From assembly GCA_965204915.1 (NCBI GenBank), contig OZ242023.1, forward strand, positions 5,084,001 to 5,148,000: a stretch of DNA of 64,000 nucleotides, given 5' to 3'. Below are positions 61,083 through 64,000 of the stretch, in pieces. The position numbers were made by a program, and so were the translations under genes. The notes beneath the pieces are model-generated. The model was given only the letters and a program-made list of their open reading frames with translations, was not told the origin of the DNA and did not search any database. Origin of the DNA: HK1 sp965204915. Its GTDB lineage: Bacteria; Pseudomonadota; Gammaproteobacteria; HK1. Numbering within the stretch: the first letter of the stretch is position 1; each line of letters opens with the position of its first letter.

Positions 61083-62108
61083 TCAGGCGTGGATCTCGAT
61101 GACGTCGCCGTCGCTCACCGGGTGGTCCCTCCCCACCTGCCGGCCGCTGAACCGGCCATTCCGCCCCCAGAGCTTCGCGTACTTGAACGAACGTCCGATG
61201 TCCTTGTGGATGAGGCACGCCACGTCGTGGACGGTGCCGCCCGCGCGCACCGTGAACGGGGTGCCCATGTCCGGGGGGCGGCCGGGGGCCTTGGTGTACA
61301 CGCGGGCGATCGCGAGCCGCTCGAACAGGAAGGAGCCGATCGCGCCGAGCCCGGCGCCGGTCTCGGCCGACGCCGGGATGTCCGGAAAGGCGAAGCCGCC
61401 GAGCTCCCCGAACACCGCGGCCTCGCCCTCGGGGTCGTCGAGGAGATCGGACTTCGCGGCGATCATCAGCGTGGGCAGGCGGATGGCGAAGGGATCGTAG
61501 TCCTCGGCCTCCGGGTCGGGCGGCGCGAGCGCCGCGTCCCAGTCGGCGAGCAGCGTCACCCGCTTCTCCCCGAGGATCTCGAGGACGTCGGCGGTGCGCT
61601 CCAGGCAGGCGGGGTCGGAGAGATCGACGACGAGCAGGGCCGCGCCGGCGGGCTGCAGCGCGTTCACGATCCACGGCACCGGATGATCGCGGGCGATCGG
61701 CGGCAGGTCCACGAGCTGGAAGTGGACGTCCTCGTAGGGCAGCATCGCGGGCTGCGGGAACCGGGTGGTGAAGGGGTAGGGACCGGCTTCGGCGTGGGCG
61801 CCGGTGAGCCGGGAGACGAGGGCGGACTTCCCGGCGTTGGGCGGCCCGAGCACCGCCACCTGGGCGGCGCCCTCGGGCCGGATGACCAGCGCCGGACCGC
61901 TGCGCGCGCCGCCCTTCTTCGGCCCCGCCAGCTCCTCGGTGAGCTGCTTGATGCGCGCCTTGATGTCGCCCTGGAGGTGCTCGGTGCCCTTGTGCTTGGG
62001 GATCGTGCGCAGCATCTCGCGCAGGCATTCGAGGCGCTCCTTGGGCTCGCGCGCGGCGCGAAAGGCCGCCTCGGCGGACTTGTACTCGGGGGAGAGGTTG
62101 GCCGGCAC
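61083..62108 (-). CDS. DRG/Obg-type GTPase with TGS domain
   Basis: A 341-residue GTPase starting with GTG. An N-terminal helical part (NLSPEYKSAEAAFRAAREPK) precedes G1 VAVLGPPNAGKSALVSRL (about residues 83-100), G2/G3 PYPFTTRFPQPAML and LVDLPPI, G4-like AAKSDLLDD and a C-terminal TGS domain (PFTVRAGGTVHDVACLIHKD) ending DGDVIEIHA. The layout matches the eukaryote/archaeal-like DRG group more than bacterial Obg or YchF. It likely acts on the ribosome. Neighbouring genes give no further hint. Confidence 0.85.
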   Translation of the reverse strand: MPANLSPEYKSAEAAFRAAREPKERLECLREMLRTIPKHKGTEHLQGDIKARIKQLTEELAGPKKGGARSGPALVIRPEGAAQVAVLGPPNAGKSALVSRLTGAHAEAGPYPFTTRFPQPAMLPYEDVHFQLVDLPPIARDHPVPWIVNALQPAGAALLVVDLSDPACLERTADVLEILGEKRVTLLADWDAALAPPDPEAEDYDPFAIRLPTLMIAAKSDLLDDPEGEAAVFGELGGFAFPDIPASAETGAGLGAIGSFLFERLAIARVYTKAPGRPPDMGTPFTVRAGGTVHDVACLIHKDIGRSFKYAKLWGRNGRFSGRQVGRDHPVSDGDVIEIHA

Positions 62109-62556
62109 TCGGGGCGTCCTCTACCGTGGGTCGGGGGACGAACTCACCGGCGAGCGCGCCCGGCGGGGTCGATGCACCGGCCCCGCCCGGTGGGCAGGGC
62201 GGTGTCCTCGTGGCGCGGAACGCGCGCGCCGACGACGGTGGGGGGAGGGCGGGCGGCCATGGCGCGGACCTCGGCGGAGCGCCCGGAATTCGTGGAGGTG
62301 CTGGACGGTATCGACGGCCGGGCATGGCGACCGGAGGCGGAGGTATCGCTCACCGTGCAGTCCTCGCGGGGGAGTGGCACCGGACCATTGATCCGCGAAA
62401 CGCGGCGCGAGGCAAGCCTTTGGCGTGGGAGTCGTTGCGAAGACGACGGCGCCGCACCGGATGGACACCCGGACGACGACGGCGCAGACTCGGGACGAAC
62501 GGCCGGCGGCGAACGACCCTCGACCTCCCACTCCACCCTCCGGAGGCGCATCCGCC
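62109..62556. other. Intergenic stretch, no supported gene
   Basis: 448 bases between the divergent GTPase and Uma2 genes. A short rightward frame from ATG 62260 (MARTSAERPEFVEVLDGIDG) has coding-like codon bias for about 35 codons, and another frame continues with LAGEWHRTIDPRNAARG, as a frameshifted relic might. I do not recognise either and claim no gene. Confidence 0.3.
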
Positions 62557-63342
62557 ATGAACGACTCCGCCACCATGCTCACCGGGCCGCTCGGCTCGAC
62601 CATCCACGTCCTGCGCGCCGACGCCGGCACCATCGCCGAGCTCGCGGCCATCGACTGGAACCGCCACTTCCGCCGGGTCTGCCTCGACCCGGTGCGCGGG
62701 GTCATCACCCTGATGGCGCCCTCACATCTGCACGAAGACTTGTCCGAGATTTTCGGCCACATCGTGGACGCCGCGGGGAGCACCATCGCCGGCGCCGCCA
62801 AAGGGATCCGCAGCACCCGCATCCGGGGACGGGGCGAGCCGCCGGGCACGGGGATGGAGCCCGATTGCGCGTTCTACGTCGGCGAGCGCGCCAGAGGGTA
62901 CTACGCGGCCCTCGCCGAGGGGAAAGCGGCGCTCGACGCCTACGTCGAGCGTGTCGCGCCGGACCTGGTGGTGGAGGTCGAGATCACGCACGCCGATGCG
63001 GGCAAGGCCGAGCGCTACGGGGAGATGGGGGTGCGGGAGCTATGGCGGCTGCACGGGCGCAAGAGCTCGTGGGAACTGCGTGCGGAACTCCTCGCGTTGG
63101 GTCCCGGGCGCGCGCCGCGCAAGCTGGCTGCCTCGAAGGTGCTCGAAGGGCTCACGCCGGACGATGTCTGCGAGGCGGTGGACGGGGTGCGATTCAGCCA
63201 GACCCATGATGAGCGGGCAAAGGCGGTGGCCCGGATCGTGCGCCGGCGGCGGCAGGAGAGCGTACGGGTGAGCGAGGAGGAGGCGCCGTACCATGCGGAA
63301 ACCGCTCGAGCGGAGGGCGGGCCGGTATCCGCTCCTTCGTGA
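62557..63342 (+). CDS. Uma2-family protein (PD-(D/E)XK nuclease-like), copy 2
   Basis: A 261-residue paralogue of the Uma2 protein at 20834-21646. It shares GPLGSTIHVLRADAGTIAEL, EPDCAFYVGERARGYYAALA and VAPDLVVEVEITHADAGKAE with the first copy, including the putative catalytic acids. Differences gather in the C-terminal quarter (EAVDGVRFSQTHDERAK versus EAVHKVRLGPTPTAK). The two copies lie about 41 kb apart and in opposite orientation. Function unknown; the ATG at 62557 matches the start used for copy 1. Confidence 0.82.
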   Translation: MNDSATMLTGPLGSTIHVLRADAGTIAELAAIDWNRHFRRVCLDPVRGVITLMAPSHLHEDLSEIFGHIVDAAGSTIAGAAKGIRSTRIRGRGEPPGTGMEPDCAFYVGERARGYYAALAEGKAALDAYVERVAPDLVVEVEITHADAGKAERYGEMGVRELWRLHGRKSSWELRAELLALGPGRAPRKLAASKVLEGLTPDDVCEAVDGVRFSQTHDERAKAVARIVRRRRQESVRVSEEEAPYHAETARAEGGPVSAPS

Positions 63343-63661
63343 ACCGCATCGGCGTTCGGGAGCCGAAGGACGGTCACCGGCGCTGCAACCGGCAAGGTGG
63401 CGGTGGCCGCCTCCGGGCGCCCGGACGCCGACGGGGCGTCAGCGGAGAGGCCGCGCAAGAAGATCACCCCCTCCCCCACCGTAGCTCGACAGATCGATCA
63501 TGCCCCCGTCGTCCGGCGCGATGGCTGCCTCGCGCAATGGCTTCCGACGTTTATGCTTGGTATATCCGTACGAAATGTTGATAATGACCGGAATACCGGG
63601 CATTCAATGATCGAGAACCGATCTTCGCACCATCTCCGACATGATCTGCGAAACTGTACCG
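63343..63661. other. Intergenic stretch, no supported gene
   Basis: 319 bases after the Uma2 gene. Codon bias fades and AT content rises after about 63540, as expected for a promoter region of the DUF1643 gene. I see no RNA gene, repeat or further coding sequence. Confidence 0.4.
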
Positions 63662-64000
63662 ATGGAAGACGAGATCGGCGGCCTGCGCTACCGCTATTGG
63701 CTGCACCGCGACTTGTCCACAGCCGGTGACGAGGGGTTGGTGAACGAGGGATTGGTGTTCGTGATGCTGAATCCCTCCACCGCCGATGAGGTCGATGACG
63801 ATCCGAGCGTGCGGCGCTGCACGGCGTTCGGGCGACGGTGGGGATACAGGGAGCTCACCGTGGTCAATCTCTTCGCGCTACGGGCGACCCGTCCGGATGA
63901 TCTGCGGCGTCACGGCGGCGAGGCCGTCGGCGAGCGCAACGACGAGGTGTTGCGCTGGGTGCGGCGGCATCCGGCGACCACCATGATCGTGGCCGCATGG
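63662..64000 (+). CDS. DUF1643-family protein, 5' part (cut by window edge)
   Basis: 113 codons are in the window. FVMLNPSTADEVDDDPSVRR, then CTAFGRRWGYRELTVVNLFA and LRATRPDDLRRHGG match DUF1643, a widespread bacterial family of unknown function. ATG 63662 is used; an in-frame ATG at 63641 would add seven residues. The C-terminal third lies outside the window. Confidence 0.85.
   Translation, partial: MEDEIGGLRYRYWLHRDLSTAGDEGLVNEGLVFVMLNPSTADEVDDDPSVRRCTAFGRRWGYRELTVVNLFALRATRPDDLRRHGGEAVGERNDEVLRWVRRHPATTMIVAAW

Noticed and set aside
59751..63209. Plus-strand open frame of about 1150 codons
   Set aside because: Antisense to the AtuA and GTPase genes and then a shadow frame of Uma2; no motifs.

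Overview
The window is 64 kb of high-GC bacterial chromosome, roughly two thirds G+C with strongly G/C-biased third codon positions. The gene families point to a proteobacterium, most likely a gammaproteobacterium: ETF-ubiquinone oxidoreductase, AmgK/MurU cell-wall recycling, bactofilin, SirB1, ComEA, a DUF924 protein and an alkyltransferase-like protein. No rRNA, tRNA, CRISPR array or prophage was seen. The number of gene fragments, interrupted genes and short tandem repeats suggests a genome losing genes. A symbiotic or host-associated lifestyle would fit, but that is inference.

Layout. 1-660: end of a dTDP-rhamnose gene block (rfbC, rfbB). 661-3142: a nested inverted-repeat element, a fatty acid desaturase and two small membrane proteins, flanked by two copies of the 3' end of an acyl-CoA dehydrogenase gene. 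3167-7422: acyl-CoA dehydrogenase, ETF-QO and a VapBC-type pair. 7520-9148: an IS4-like insertion sequence. 9315-20541: a divergent surface-glycan island. Its leftward arm encodes a large membrane protein (interrupted by an amber codon), an arylsulfotransferase-like protein, a tiny membrane protein and a sulfotransferase, in a tightly overlapping operon. Its rightward arm encodes a rhamnosyltransferase-like protein, an SGNH-fold protein whose first codons contain a run of 21 G, a GT8 glycosyltransferase and an asparagine-synthase-like enzyme. 20834-25623: accessory genes (a Uma2-family protein, a possible two-gene nucleotidyltransferase module, and a broken type I restriction-modification locus lacking hsdS). 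25666-32050: fused isobutyryl-CoA mutase (icmF) and polyphosphate kinase, divergent. 32051-33515: two gene relics around a DsbA-fold isomerase. 33516-39076: leftward aromatic meta-cleavage operon (ligA, ligB, ligC, sulfatase, ligI), with a PanE-like reductase divergent from it. 40242-51986: mostly housekeeping genes (amgK, murU, comEA, HAD phosphatase, ATL, thioredoxin-fold protein, bactofilin, MFS transporter, dtd, SirB1, EamA transporter). 52034-60932: quinone oxidoreductase, alpha/beta hydrolase, batA/batB, KDPG-aldolase family, and an AtuA / AtuA-partner / CoA-transferase operon. 61083-64000: a TGS-domain GTPase, a second Uma2 protein and a partial DUF1643 gene.

How the genes work together. 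Acyl-CoA catabolism is prominent: the acyl-CoA dehydrogenase would pass electrons through ETF to ETF-QO, and IcmF, the family III CoA-transferase and the AtuA pair fit branched-chain or terpenoid acid use. The lig genes give most of a protocatechuate/gallate 4,5-cleavage route down to the lactonase step. The glycan island looks able to make, sulfate and possibly phase-vary a cell-surface polymer.

The least expected signals are: the G21 tract at the start of the SGNH gene; in-frame or intergenic tandem repeats with unit lengths of 12, 15 or 18 bp recurring at five unrelated loci; the amber codon in the glycan membrane protein; the 94-bp direct repeat exactly at the end of the truncated hsdM; and a sulfatase embedded in the lig operon. 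All family names come from reading motifs by eye; no database search was run.
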